Part shown: piece after piece, positions 29,200 to 40,008 of the stretch
Layout of the letters: each line of letters begins with the position of its first letter
Position numbering within the stretch: the stretch's first letter is position 1
Origin: Haliclystus octoradiatus
Lineage: Eukaryota; Cnidaria; Staurozoa; Stauromedusae; Haliclystidae
Assembly: GCA_916610825.1 (NCBI GenBank)
Contig: OU744449.1
Location: 7,088,243 to 7,152,242 of the forward strand
DNA: 64,000 nt
Direction of reading: 5' to 3'
The notes under the pieces: model-generated
The model's database searches: none
Told to the model about the DNA's origin: nothing
Seen by the model: only the letters and a program-made list of their open reading frames with translations
Made by a program: the position numbers and the translations under genes

Positions 29200-30171
29200 C
29201 TGAAATATACAATAAACAGACAACATAAACTTTATTGATTTAATCTTTCAGTATAAAGAAGCAATAACGCAAATTATGTTTAAAAAATCGCATAGGAGTT
29301 AAACAAGTACGAAAAAATTTGATATGTGTTGAATGAATGGTCAAACGCAATCCATATTGAATTTACTAAAGCATCTAATAGTGTAGGCATATGGTTTCAA
29401 TTATGAACTGTTAGGATAAATAAGATGTCTTCAATCCAGTGGACGATGAAGTGTCTATATTGACACTTGCATATCCGATCATGTAGAAGTGATCAGTTCA
29501 TTCACCGACATATTATCTGCTCCACACAAATGAATGATGGGTATTCTGTTACCCTCAAAATAAGAATTGATTCGGAAATACAAACATTTGTTCACATACT
29601 AATCAATATGAAGATACCAAAAGCTATTTTGTCTTTTCTACAGTTCACAAAACGAACTGAGATCTGAAGGGGTTTCATGGTCAAGCAATTTTTTTCAACA
29701 ATATGAAGAATTGTTACAAAGTTACAACCCAAAACGAGAGATAAGATTTACAAACCAAATAGAAGACTTCGCCAATGTAATTGAAGGGACAATTTCAGTT
29801 CTGGATACTTAAAAGAAACCAATTGAAGACTACAACTACATAGCCAGTAAGTAAGTTTTCCCTTTACCGCTGTTGTATACTAACAAATAGGTATTACAAC
29901 CAGTAGCCTATCAGTTACTAGGCAACATTGCTTATGCACATATCCTGTAAGCTAATATTAAATATACTCAATACTTGTTTGCTACTCAGAGATAAGTGTA
30001 GTCATTGTCTTAGTTTTTACCTTGTTACAATTATAGCAAACACAACAAATTGGCTTCGAGGATAAATTTTACTATTTTATTCATATATATTATACATATA
30101 TACATTCAATTATTTGATGATACATATACATTCATTAACTTATTATTCTTTACTCATTATTCGTCACAAGT
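29200..30171. other. 3' part of ferroportin intron 2, no gene
   Basis: AT-rich intron sequence immediately upstream of exon 3's acceptor. I see no coding or repeat structure I can name. Confidence 0.4.
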
Positions 30172-31896
30172 CATGACAGAGTTAGAAAGTATTCCAATTA
30201 GATTACCACCACCATATTTAGAACATCCAACAGATGAAAGACCAAACTGGGAATTTTGGCTACGACAAGTTGAGGACTACATCGCGATATATAACCACGG
30301 TTTATCAGAAAATAAGCAATTAACTGGAGATGTTCAAAATCAAATTTTCAAAAGTTTGCTAGGAACCCAAGGTATGCGATTGGCAGAAGGAAATTCAACC
30401 TTGTCAAATATACAAGGACAGAGTTTTGAAGCTATAAAGAAAGCAGCAGCATCTATATTCAAAGAAAAAGGTTGTGAAATTCGATCAGCAGCAGAATTAT
30501 TTACAAGAAAGCAACACAAATCAGAAACTATTGCTGAATTTGTTTCAGAACTTAGAAATTTATGTCGAAAAATAAAGTTGGAAGAAAAAGAGGATTACAT
30601 GTTTGATATTATCAGCAGCAGGAGTTCATTCAAAATCTACACAAACAAGACTCTTACGGGAAATCAAAAAAATTGAATTGGAATCCTTTTTAAATATATC
30701 TCAATCTGAAGAAACGGCACATAAAGAACAAGTAAAACTACATCCCACAAATACAAATCACGCAAGCAATATACAAGCGGTAAAGCAAACAAAGAAGGTA
30801 TTTCGCATCCAAAACAAAGAACAATCAATCACAAAAACAATCGACTACAACAGACAATTGTTGGTTTTGTGTCTACAAACGTCACGAAAACGACCGAAAT
30901 GATTGCCCAGCCAAGGAGGCAATATGCAATAGCTGTGGATCAACAGGGCATTTTGCCAAGTCTGCAACAAATCAAACAAGAATGATAAAAAGGTAAGTAT
31001 CATCAAATTCACCGAAACTACAGAGGAGTCATCTACTACACAGCAAGAATCAGCCATTGATGATGTCTCTCAGAAGGTAAACAACATTTATTCATGGAAT
31101 ACTACAATGGAAATTCACCATAACAATAAATCAACGTAAATCACAGCTATAATCGACACTGGTGCATGTGCTACAATAATCAGCCATGACATCTACCACA
31201 AATTCCTACAAGAGATACCATTGAAAAAACCAAAAGCCAATCTACTCAATTATGATGGTACACGGATCATTGGTATAAAAGGAATAATAAATTGTCCAAT
31301 TACTATTGCAGGACATAAAAACAACATTGACCTTTACATAATTGACAATAAGCAACATTCAATTATTGGTCAAAATGCCATTCGAAAGTCTAGACGGGAA
31401 TACCGGCACTATAAACTCAATCAAACACTCAGAAAAATTTCTAAAGCCATTCTCAAATTTACAAAAGACTGAAATTGGTAAATTTCCTGAGTACAGACAT
31501 ACTATTCTTCTAAAAGACAATTACAAATCAAATGCAAACAAATTAAGAACAATTCCACTGGCTAAAGAAGAATTTGTAAAACAAGAAATCAACAATATGG
31601 TAAAAACAGGGATATGGGAGAAAATCGAAAAATCAGAATGGGCACATTGTATAGTTCCTGTCTGGAAGCCTGATGGATCTATAAGAATAACTGCAGATTT
31701 AACAAGTCTAAATGAACAAATTATCCCAACACGCCATCCTTTACCTAATATGAGCGATTTATGTCATAAATTAAAAGATTCTACACATTTCACAAAGCTA
31801 GACTTATCTAAAGCATATAACCATATCGACTTAGCCGAAGTAAGTCGTCTCACTGAAACACAACAACCACATCCAATAAAAACCATTTGTTTTTAA
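30172..31896 (+). pseudogene. Degraded Ty3/Gypsy retrotransposon (gag, protease, start of RT)
   Basis: Pieces in several frames run in retroelement order. A gag-like region from 30173 (WEFWLRQVEDYIAIYNHGLS). A zinc-knuckle remnant near 30930 (CNSCGSTGHFA). An aspartic protease (IDTGACATII at about 31150; IIGQNAIRKS near 31390). The N-terminal part of reverse transcriptase (CIVPVWKPDGSIRITADLTS; FTKLDLSKAYNHIDL, ending by 31896). Frames shift between domains and stops interrupt, and the YxDD region, RNase H and integrase are missing. No LTRs were found. It lies in ferroportin intron 2, antisense to the gene. Confidence 0.8.
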
Positions 31897-32390
31897 CGTT
31901 TCTGAAAGGAATTGGAAACGCTAAGAGGTATCAAGAACTTTAGAAAGCGTAATGTGTACTGTTTTATAATAGAGTATGAATAGAGATCTTAAAAATATGT
32001 TCATTCCATCAAATACAAAGTACGTAACCAGACAACCTAAAATGCTTAGATAACCCAAAGCTACCACTGAAATAGGAGAACAAAAATTCAGCTATCGTGG
32101 ATCAAAATTGATTAATAATAACTTGAATAATATCTTGAACTTGAATTGCAAAACAGTTAAAAAAGAACTAACTTCTTGCATGATGTGATAAACCAGTAAA
32201 CTATAAACTAACACTTACAGAACAATTAACCACATGCAAGCACTGTAAGTCATCAAAAAACTTAAATAATCAAAACAGTAGTAAAATATAAATTTGATAT
32301 AAAAAAGTTGTGTGACTTTGGTCACTGTGAAAATTTGAGCAAAAAGCATTTTGGGATATTTGTAAGGCATTTAAGCATATTGCCAAAGTA
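31897..32390. other. Gap between two dead retroelements
   Basis: AT-rich, no frames or repeats I can support; may hold further decayed retroelement sequence. Confidence 0.3.
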
Positions 32391-33853
32391 TTGAAAAAAC
32401 TTTCTTCAAAGACATCACGGTCTCCCAATGGATATTCTGCTTTGTTTCTAAAATCAATTGCTGATGAAATTTCTCACCCTTTTAGTTTACTTTTCGAGTT
32501 GTCGCTTTTGATAGGAGAATTACCACAAATTTGGAAATCTGCTATTGTTTCACCTATATATAAAAGAGGACCATCAAGTATGAAAGAAAACTATAGACCC
32601 ATCTCATTAACATGTATTGCATGTAAAGTTATGGAAAAACTTATTACACAAGAAATCCTTCAAATCTGCGAAAATATAAATTGATATCTAAAGAACAATT
32701 TGGCTTTCTAGCACATAGATCTACATGTACTCAACTTTTATCATTCTTGAGTAAGTGGCTGAAGTCTATAAATAACAAATTACGCATTGACAATATATAC
32801 ATCGACTTCAAGAAAGCCTTTGATACCGTATCTCATCAAAAGCTTCTTCTCAAATTGTAGGCATATGGGATTGAATATGAGCTCTTTCGCTGGATTTCCA
32901 AATTCCTAATAGGAAGATCTCAATGTGTATCTGTCAGTTCGGCCATGTCAAGTTCCATACCTGTGCCAAGTGGAGTTCCACAGGGCTCCGTACTTGGCCC
33001 TTTACTATTTATTATTTATATTAATGACATTGTCTCTTGCGTTGAGCCAGGATGTGACGTTAAACTGTTTGCAGATGATGCAAAGTTCTCTTATTCCAGA
33101 AATGATGATAATGCTACCCCTTTATCAACAACTTTAACAAGTTTGGTGACTTGGTGTGATACTTGGCAAATGAAAATATCTTTTCCAAAAAGTCATGTTT
33201 TTTCTTTTGGTAACATGAACATTTTTAAGCAAGAATATTTTATGGCAGATCATGAACTACATCATTTATCTAAAGTTCGTGATCTTGGTATCTATCTAAC
33301 AAGTAATTTAAAATTTTCAGATCATTGTGCCCATTTGGCATCAAAAGCTTCATCGATGAGCTACCTTGTGAGGCGCATATTTATCTCCAGAGACCCAAAT
33401 ATGCTGTTAAGGGTGTATAAAGTATATATTAGGCCAGTATTGGAGTCATCGACACCTGTATGAAGTCCCCAACTTGTAAAAGATAAATATAGGATTGAAA
33501 GAATTCAACAAAAATTCACACGTTATCTGTGTTGGGTATCTGGAATCAAATTCGATTCCTACAAGGACAGACTAGAAGCTTTAGACTTTGAGACGCTTGA
33601 GCTACGTCGATTAAAGCAAGATCTATGTATGGTATTTAAAATCGTTAAAGGACTAGTCGATCTAAACTTTGATGATATTTTTAGTCTAAAAAAGACAAAA
33701 TATGACCTTCGCGGACATTCTCTGCAATTAAAATGTGAAGAAGTCCCTAAAACCAGCCTCGTCCAGCATGCATTCGCCATACGAACGATTTCATGGTGGA
33801 ACGATCTTCCTAATAATGTAGTCATTTGTGGAAATATCTCAACTTTTAAATAA
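32391..33853 (+). pseudogene. 5'-truncated non-LTR retrotransposon (LINE), reverse transcriptase and C-terminus
   Basis: Reverse transcriptase of the Jockey/CR1-like group. Visible blocks: MKENYRPISLTCIACKVMEK (about 32580), EQFGFLAHRSTCTQLLSFL, IYIDFKKAFDTVSHQ, VPSGVPQGSVLGPLLFIIYI (32960), and VKLFADDAKFSYS with the FADD catalytic core (33060). A typical C-terminal LINE region follows (WWNDLPNNVV, 33800). The copy is broken by a frame change near 32685, a stop near 32858 and a stop at about 33463. The endonuclease is absent, as expected of 5' truncation at insertion. Confidence 0.88.
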
Positions 33854-34143
33854 AAAAATAGTAATGTAGACGGTGTCGCCCTACCGAAAGCACCCGTACC
33901 ACTCCTCTATTTCTAGAGGAGTGGCTTTTTTCGCTTAGAGCAATGATTTTAAACGCTCTTTGTTGATCTCAGCCGCGACACTGCAGATCAATTTCAACAG
34001 ATTTCATGGCAGATAGGTCTCGATTGTCAATGCGCAACGATGCGCCGCAGCTACTCACAATGCAATTCCCTCTGGACCATTCCATCCGCCATCCTCAGAT
34101 AGTACTCATTTGATGTTTCAGATAAAGTCAAGGCTGAGTTGAC
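33854..34143. other. Spacer between LINE and tRNA-like unit
   Basis: Contains an 11-bp inverted repeat hairpin (CCACTCCTCTA / TAGAGGAGTGG at 33899-33909 and 33915-33925) just past the LINE stop, possibly part of the LINE 3' UTR. No gene. Confidence 0.4.
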
Positions 34144-34224
34144 CTTAGGGGGATTTGAACCACAGTCGATCAAATATGATCCGATCTGAAGTTCGGTTGC
34201 TCTGCCATCTGAGCTAATCCTCCT
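34144..34224 (-). repeat. tRNA-derived sequence (SINE head or tRNA pseudogene)
   Basis: On the minus strand it reads GGAGGATTAGCTCAGATGG and later GGTTCAAATCC, clear RNA polymerase III A and B boxes (plus 34205-34217 and 34151-34161). An anticodon-like loop CTTCAGA and a 5-bp variable-arm hairpin (GATCA/TGATC) lie between. The acceptor and T stems do not pair well, so it is unlikely to be a working tRNA. Confidence 0.55.
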
Positions 34225-35498
34225 CAAACTTTTAAATCAGAACTAAATAAATTAGACCTGAGTCAATATTGTACTTTTTACTAACACCTCTTCTTCAATT
34301 TTATTTAAATTAATTTATTAATTTAGCACTACCTCTCAAAAAATCATTAATAATAAATACATAAATATTAATACAATAAAAAAATGAAAAAATACAATAA
34401 AAATTATCATATTATTCGTTACACAAATGATTAAAAATAGATTAAAACATTTGTATTAAGCTATTAATTATTCAGCGGCACACATAAGTGGATGTACATC
34501 CCTGTGTGCTCGCGTCATATTTGACAAAAATACATACATACATTCACTTAATTCAAAATCATGGACGCAGATGGTCAATCACCTCTTAAAAACAAAGATT
34601 ATTAAAGCGGAATATTCAAGTATTTAGCAGGGTATTGTGCCAAATCCTTGAAAGTCCTCTATAAGCTCTACATAGATTGTCTGACCATCTCGTAGATTGG
34701 ATGACAATCCAGACGCAAGTGAGCCTCTAACTACTTTTGTCTATTGTAGAAATATAATAAGGGGGAGATACTTCATTCCCTTTTTGACACTTTCAACAGC
34801 TGTTTGGGAAAGATCAAATTATAGGCAGAATTACTCAAAGGACCTTTGAAGTCTATTGGTATACAATAGGGAGGTTTAGATTCAGAACGAAGTCAAATTG
34901 TCCTTGTGCGCATCCATACTGCGCGTATCTAGGGAATCACCCCCAAAAGCTTTGAACTGACAGCTTCGTTCACAACAAAGTTTTGCGAAATCTTTGTACT
35001 GCTCAGAACGAGCAAAGTTAATTTCCTGCGCTTTATGAAACCCGGTTTTGGCAGTTTCCATAGCAATTTCTGACGGAAAAGAAGCTTTGCAATAATGTCT
35101 TTCATCTTGTAAACAAGACCCAAATTTCAAAACACAAGACTTTCAAGACTTTTCAAGACTTTACATTAAATTCAAAGACGAACTAGGAAACACTGGCTGG
35201 GAATTTATCTTCCAATTCTTTCAAAACTTCCATTAAGCCAAAATATAAATGTCTTTAATAACGTATTTATAGTTCCTTAGATGATCTCCTTCAAAGTTTA
35301 TTACAATTAATAATTATGGTGAAGTGTCATTTTTTATAGTTATATAGTATTTAGCTGTTGTATGCATATACTATTATACATATACTTTAGTTCTGCTTTC
35401 AACTACACAATTTTATATCAAATTAAATGTATATACTGATAAAAAAATTATTTGCCAAAGTTAAATTGAATATATTTTATAGTTTAAGTGTGTCTTAG
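34225..35498. other. Intron sequence without a recognised gene
   Basis: AT-rich; includes short internal repeats (AAGACTTTCAAGACTTTTC at about 35139-35157). No supported coding region. Confidence 0.35.
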
Positions 35499-35635
35499 AC
35501 TTTTGACTGCATACTTTCTTTGCGTATACGTTGCTGTACATTCCCACAGAGAAGCATTTGAGTCAAACTTTTGACTGCATACTTTCTTTGCGTATACGTT
35601 GCTGTACATTCCCACAGAGAAGCATTTGATGAAGT
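35499..35635. repeat. 68-bp tandem duplication
   Basis: ACTTTTGACTGCATACTTTC and the following GTATACGTTGCTGTACATTC occur twice in direct tandem, starting at 35499 and 35567, ending both times in CAGAGAAGCATTTGA. The same ending recurs at 36187-36201 within the larger duplication next to it. Confidence 0.85.
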
Positions 35636-36850
35636 GTAATCCTATTGTCAAGTCAAAGGTGTCAAATGTCATAGTCGTCACGGTAACAGGCCACAAATTT
35701 GGCCATGCTTCAATGTCTAATTACGCTAATTACTCCTAAGCGTACCCACATTTTTCCGCGAATATTTGACCAATCAATTTTACTCAGCAAGAGCTTTCTA
35801 ATGATATAAAAATCATCCCTTCCTTGTAGGGGGCCAACATGGATATTGTTTTTTATGCTTGGCCCACGGCCTATAATGCTTATCAAATGGATGATTATTG
35901 AAAAACAGAGTTTGATGACAAGTTGAAAGATTGGACAAGTAAAGAGTATTCAATTCGGTAAGATTTTTGAAACAATGGGTGAACCTTTAGCCTTAATACT
36001 AATGTTTGATGTGTTACAAGAAAATAACTTTGTGAATATTTTTTCTGGCGCCAGTATGTTTGTTTGCGATAAATTACATAGCCGGCGGCAGAAAAGTACT
36101 AATAATTCGATCACTGATTTAAAAGACACATATTTACAATTACGTGTTGATAAAAAATTATGGCGGCATCAAACTATTAAACATAACAGAGAAGCATTTG
36201 AGTCACGGGTTGCTATGGTGATTGATCACTAATGCGTGTAATCCTATTGTCAAGTCAAAGGTGTCAAATGTCATAGTCGTCACGGTAACAGGCCACAAAT
36301 TTGGCCATGCTTCCATGTCTAATTACGCTAATTACTCCTAAGCGTACCCACATTTTTCCGCGAATATTTGACCAATCAATTTTACTCAGCAAGAGCTTTC
36401 TAATGATATAAAAATCATCCCTTCCTTGTAGGGGGCCAACATGGATTTCGTTTTTTATGCTTGGCCCACGGCCTATAATGCTTATCAAATGGATGATTAT
36501 TGAAAAACAGAGTTTGATGACAAGTAAAGAGTATTCAATTCGGTAAGATTTTGAAACAATGGGTGAACCTTTAGCCTTGATACCAATGTTTGATGTGTTA
36601 CAAGAAAATAACTTTGTGAATATTTTTTCTGGCGCCAGTACGTTTGTCGATAAATTACATAGCCGGCGGAAAAAAAGTACTAATAGTTTGATCATAGATT
36701 TAAAAGACGCATATTTACAATTACGTCTTGATAAAAAATTATGGTGGCATCTAACTATTAAACATAACGGAAAATTGTATTGCTTAACGCGACTTGGGTT
36801 TGGGTTGAATATTGCTCCTCTAATTATGATTTTACATCATGTTTTATCCT
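35634..36850 (+). pseudogene. Tandemly duplicated LTR-retroelement reverse transcriptase fragment
   Basis: A segment of about 600 bp is repeated in direct tandem: GTGTAATCCTATTGTCAAGT starts at 35634 and 36236. Both copies encode the same reverse transcriptase scrap (MGEPLALI.., FVDKLHSRR.., LIIDLKDAYLQLRLDKKLWW). The second extends further (YCLTRLGFGLNIAPLIM), which is an LTR-retrotransposon RT block. The copies differ by indels (a 16-bp piece after GATGACAAGT is absent in copy 2) and substitutions, so the duplication is not recent. The terminal half and all other domains are missing. Confidence 0.8.
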
Positions 36851-36899
36851 TGGATGACATCTTTTGCGGCGAAATAGCATTATTTCATGTTTGAAGTTC

Positions 36900-38489
36900 A
36901 CAAATTTTCATCCAAATTTCTCTTGTTCTGCAATGACTACTGGCGCCATTATGTAAGTAAAGACAATACATTCATAATGGCAGTTGGTCAAAAACGACTG
37001 GTCATTACTCGCAGCATCCTCCCCGAGATCAAATCTCTTTCTCACGTCACGATATGCCTCATTCCTGGCATAAGGAGAAACTTTACGCGGCCAGGGCAAC
37101 TTGCCATTGATGATCAGCTACTAGTAGTTCAAAATATACACATAGTGGCTAAAGATGGAAGCAATGGAAAGTCAAATAGCAGCATTAACAGCATTAAGGT
37201 ATATGATTGTGGATTTGATATTTATAAAATATAAAATTAACTTCTATTTTAAAGGTATTATGCTGCAACAATAAAGAAATTAATTAATTCTTAGAACTGC
37301 AAACGAACTGTGACATAAAATTATTAAATCACCATGTAAGTCGAGTAAAGATCATTCAAAACTGATTTTGCAGGTTGGTGGGCATGTTATAAAGAGCGGA
37401 AAAGGTGTGGGTATGGTTTTTGTCGAAATCATGGATTTGAAACAAGGACAAACTACAGAAAACACAAAGAGGAATAAATATATTTTATTTATTAATATAT
37501 GAACCGAGAACATTAACATTTCAGATTCTTTAATAAATCTGTACATCGAAGAATAAAAAAATATCTATTTGTTATATATAATACATTACATTTAAATAGC
37601 GATTAAAGTTAATGTTATGCTCTATGCGTGTGCTTCACATTTTTATATAGACAAACAGCTTGCTAGAAAGCAAAACTTCAAAAACTTTCACAAATCTCTT
37701 GCAAAGAGGCATCAACTTAATGAATGTGCAAATTTCGGTGATTCAACAAATAAATTGAACAGTTATAGTTATAGATAAATTGAACATTATATGCAGGTGG
37801 CCTTTATATACAGGGATCATTCCTAAGAAGACATGATTTTATATGTTGCAAAAATGACCACTATGGACTGGTAGCTGCTATATAGAGGTGACAGTTATAA
37901 CATGTTTGATTGTAATTGATTTGTTGCTACATAACGTTCATGAACAGTATTTATAATAAACAAAGGATAATAGGAATTCTTTTATAGCAGGTTTAAAAAC
38001 AGCGAAGACAATTTTGCAGGGAAGTTTTTAGACCTCAAAAAGATCCGGCCCTGATTATAAGTAATAACTATAATATAGAAGAAAGTTTGTCAAATGCTTC
38101 AAACTAATAATTACATAAAATAATAATGAATTGTTTAACTAGCTAATAATAATTATCATAGAATTCAAACTTTTCATGTAAAGAAGGAGACTGTTGTGCC
38201 GTTAACATGTGATGTACTAATTATTATATATCTATTTGAATAGCTTCCTTAAATCGCCTACACAGTCATTGAGTAAAACGCATCTCAATAATAGATTTTA
38301 TGAAATCTGAAATCATGTGGAAATATACACGCGATGAGATGAAGTTGCATGTTCCTGGGAGAAGATATGCGATGTGTACCCGGGGGGGGGGGGTAACTCC
38401 AAGTGCCGCATTGATGGGGGGTGCCACTTTGGAAAAATGTGAAGCACCTGAAAAGTTCCAAAAATCCTTTAAAAAGCTACCCAAATTGT
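36900..38489. other. Intron sequence with a diverged Tigger-like MITE and a G tract
   Basis: At 37775-37920 lie words resembling the element at 56.1 kb in inverted order (GCAGGTGGCCTTTATATACAGG, then CTATATAGAGGTGACAGTTATAAC-like text). A run of 12 G is at 38382-38393. A lone ACGTTCATGAACAG word is at 37927. No gene supported. Confidence 0.45.
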
Positions 38490-38602
38490 TTATAGAGGCT
38501 GTGGGCCAATTAATTTTTGTTGGGCAATTTTTTCTGGAAATATTTTACAAAAATTGAAAAATGTTGATATAAATGTAATTACGTGATCAATAAAACAACA
38601 AA

Positions 38603-39070
38603 CCTGTTGTGATGTTGTTGGAAGGCATGTATCACCGGATCCTTCGTGCAGTTGTTGACCCATACAATCTTCATCTGAATTAGATAAAATGGCGTCATCG
38701 TGATTGTCATCAGTAAAGTTTTCGTCGACTTCAATATTTTCACCATCCAAATAACTGACTTGATCTTGATAATTGTCCAAGTTACAAAAATGCAGGATAA
38801 CACTGTTTAAAGAGGAGCTAAAGCAGGCAGGGGTGCTTTGCTTTTCCAAGTCGTAGGCATTACACTCAACTTGATGGAATTTTACAACGTGTTTGTAAAA
38901 GGAATTAGACTTACGGAAAATTGATGGGCAGTCTTGTACACCGCATAATGTACCAGAAATTCAGATTCATTGCCATGAATAACGTTATAGTGACTACACA
39001 ATTCTTTTAAACAACGGGTTACAAAACCTATGCAACGAGTGCACTTCCATAATACCAGAGGTTCTGCCAT
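38603..39070 (-). CDS. Fragment of a C2H2-like gene, two exons
   Basis: 39070 (ATG) to about 38915 encodes MAEPLVLWKCTRCIGFV and a His-rich finger-like segment (LCSHYNVIHGNE), ending at a TTTTCC/GTAAGT donor. A phase-0 join to an exon starting after an AG near 38863 gives CNAYDLEKQSTPACFSS and then an acidic region (VDENFTDDNHDDAILSN), ending at a CAACAG/GTTTGT donor near 38603. The layout resembles N-terminal parts of transposon-associated zinc-finger proteins in fish and invertebrates. Later exons were not found. It is on the same strand as ferroportin, inside its intron 2. Low confidence that it is expressed. Confidence 0.4.
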
Positions 39071-39453
39071 TTTATTTGAAATAATTTGACAAAAAATATT
39101 AAATAACCATCCACTGTCCTATAATCGTTGTTCGTTGTAGTTTATCACAACTTGTTATAGTAGAAATTGGTAGAGTAAATAACCAATAATGGAAATAATT
39201 ATGATAAAAATATATATTCACGAAAAAAGATGATCAGTTTCATTATATTTCGCCATGACGTGACATTTCAACTTTCATGACTCACTGTTTCGACTTTCAC
39301 AAGCTGGGTTTGAGCTGAGCAGGATACCTGGTACATCACATTGATCTGTGTGAAAGTATGCTGCGAGCAACAAACAAGTGGCTCTGGTGAGCAATATTCT
39401 CAGCGTGGTGCAGGCTCACAGTTCAGTATGAATTCTAAAAATTTGAAATAAAT

Positions 39454-39981
39454 TGACGGTTGGTCAACACTTCACCTCACATTTAGCGCAACTTCGAAGA
39501 CATTTAGAGTGTTCAGAATCTGTAAGGAACTTATTAGTGCTACATGTTGCTTATCTGGAAGAAATAATACTATTCAAACGCGAAGATGGCATTAGTTGGC
39601 TCTGATAATCATAACGGATCTGTTTTTGACCTTATCTCAGAAGTTGATTTCGATTTATCGAACAGAGTGAAAGGTATGATGGTCAGGCTGTTGCTGACTG
39701 AAATCTTATTCTGAACTACAGGCATATCACTTGCCATCGTTATACAACTTAATTTTTCTGCTTTACACTGTGTCATAAATATATTTTTCTGGTTTTTTCT
39801 GATTCTGATTTTTCCTTGTTTTTCTGATTCCATTAGGTGAAGGTGTAGCAGAGAAAGCATTTGAAAGCCTTTGTTGACGGTTGGTCAACACTTCACCTCA
39901 CATTTAGCGCGACTTCGGAGACATTCAGAGTGTTCAGAATCTGTAAAGAACTTATTAGTACTACTTGTTGTTTATCTGGAA
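39454..39981 (+). repeat. Direct repeat pair, about 107 bp, 421 bp apart
   Basis: TGACGGTTGGTCAACACTTC and the following 85 bp (CTCACATTTAGCG...TTATCTGGAA) occur at 39454 and again at 39875 with a handful of substitutions. The second copy directly precedes the first recognised exon of the SAMD3-like gene, so it may be a duplicated upstream exon. Confidence 0.8.
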
Positions 39982-40008
39982 TTATCTCAATTAATTTTTT
40001 TCTTTCAG

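Noticed and set aside
34144-34224. Functional tRNA gene (Sec or suppressor, TCA)
   Set aside because: Acceptor and T stems do not pair and no discriminator/CCA-compatible end is seen.
36887-37234. 115-residue ORF after the duplicated RT fragment
   Set aside because: It does not continue the RT family and shows no recognisable motif.
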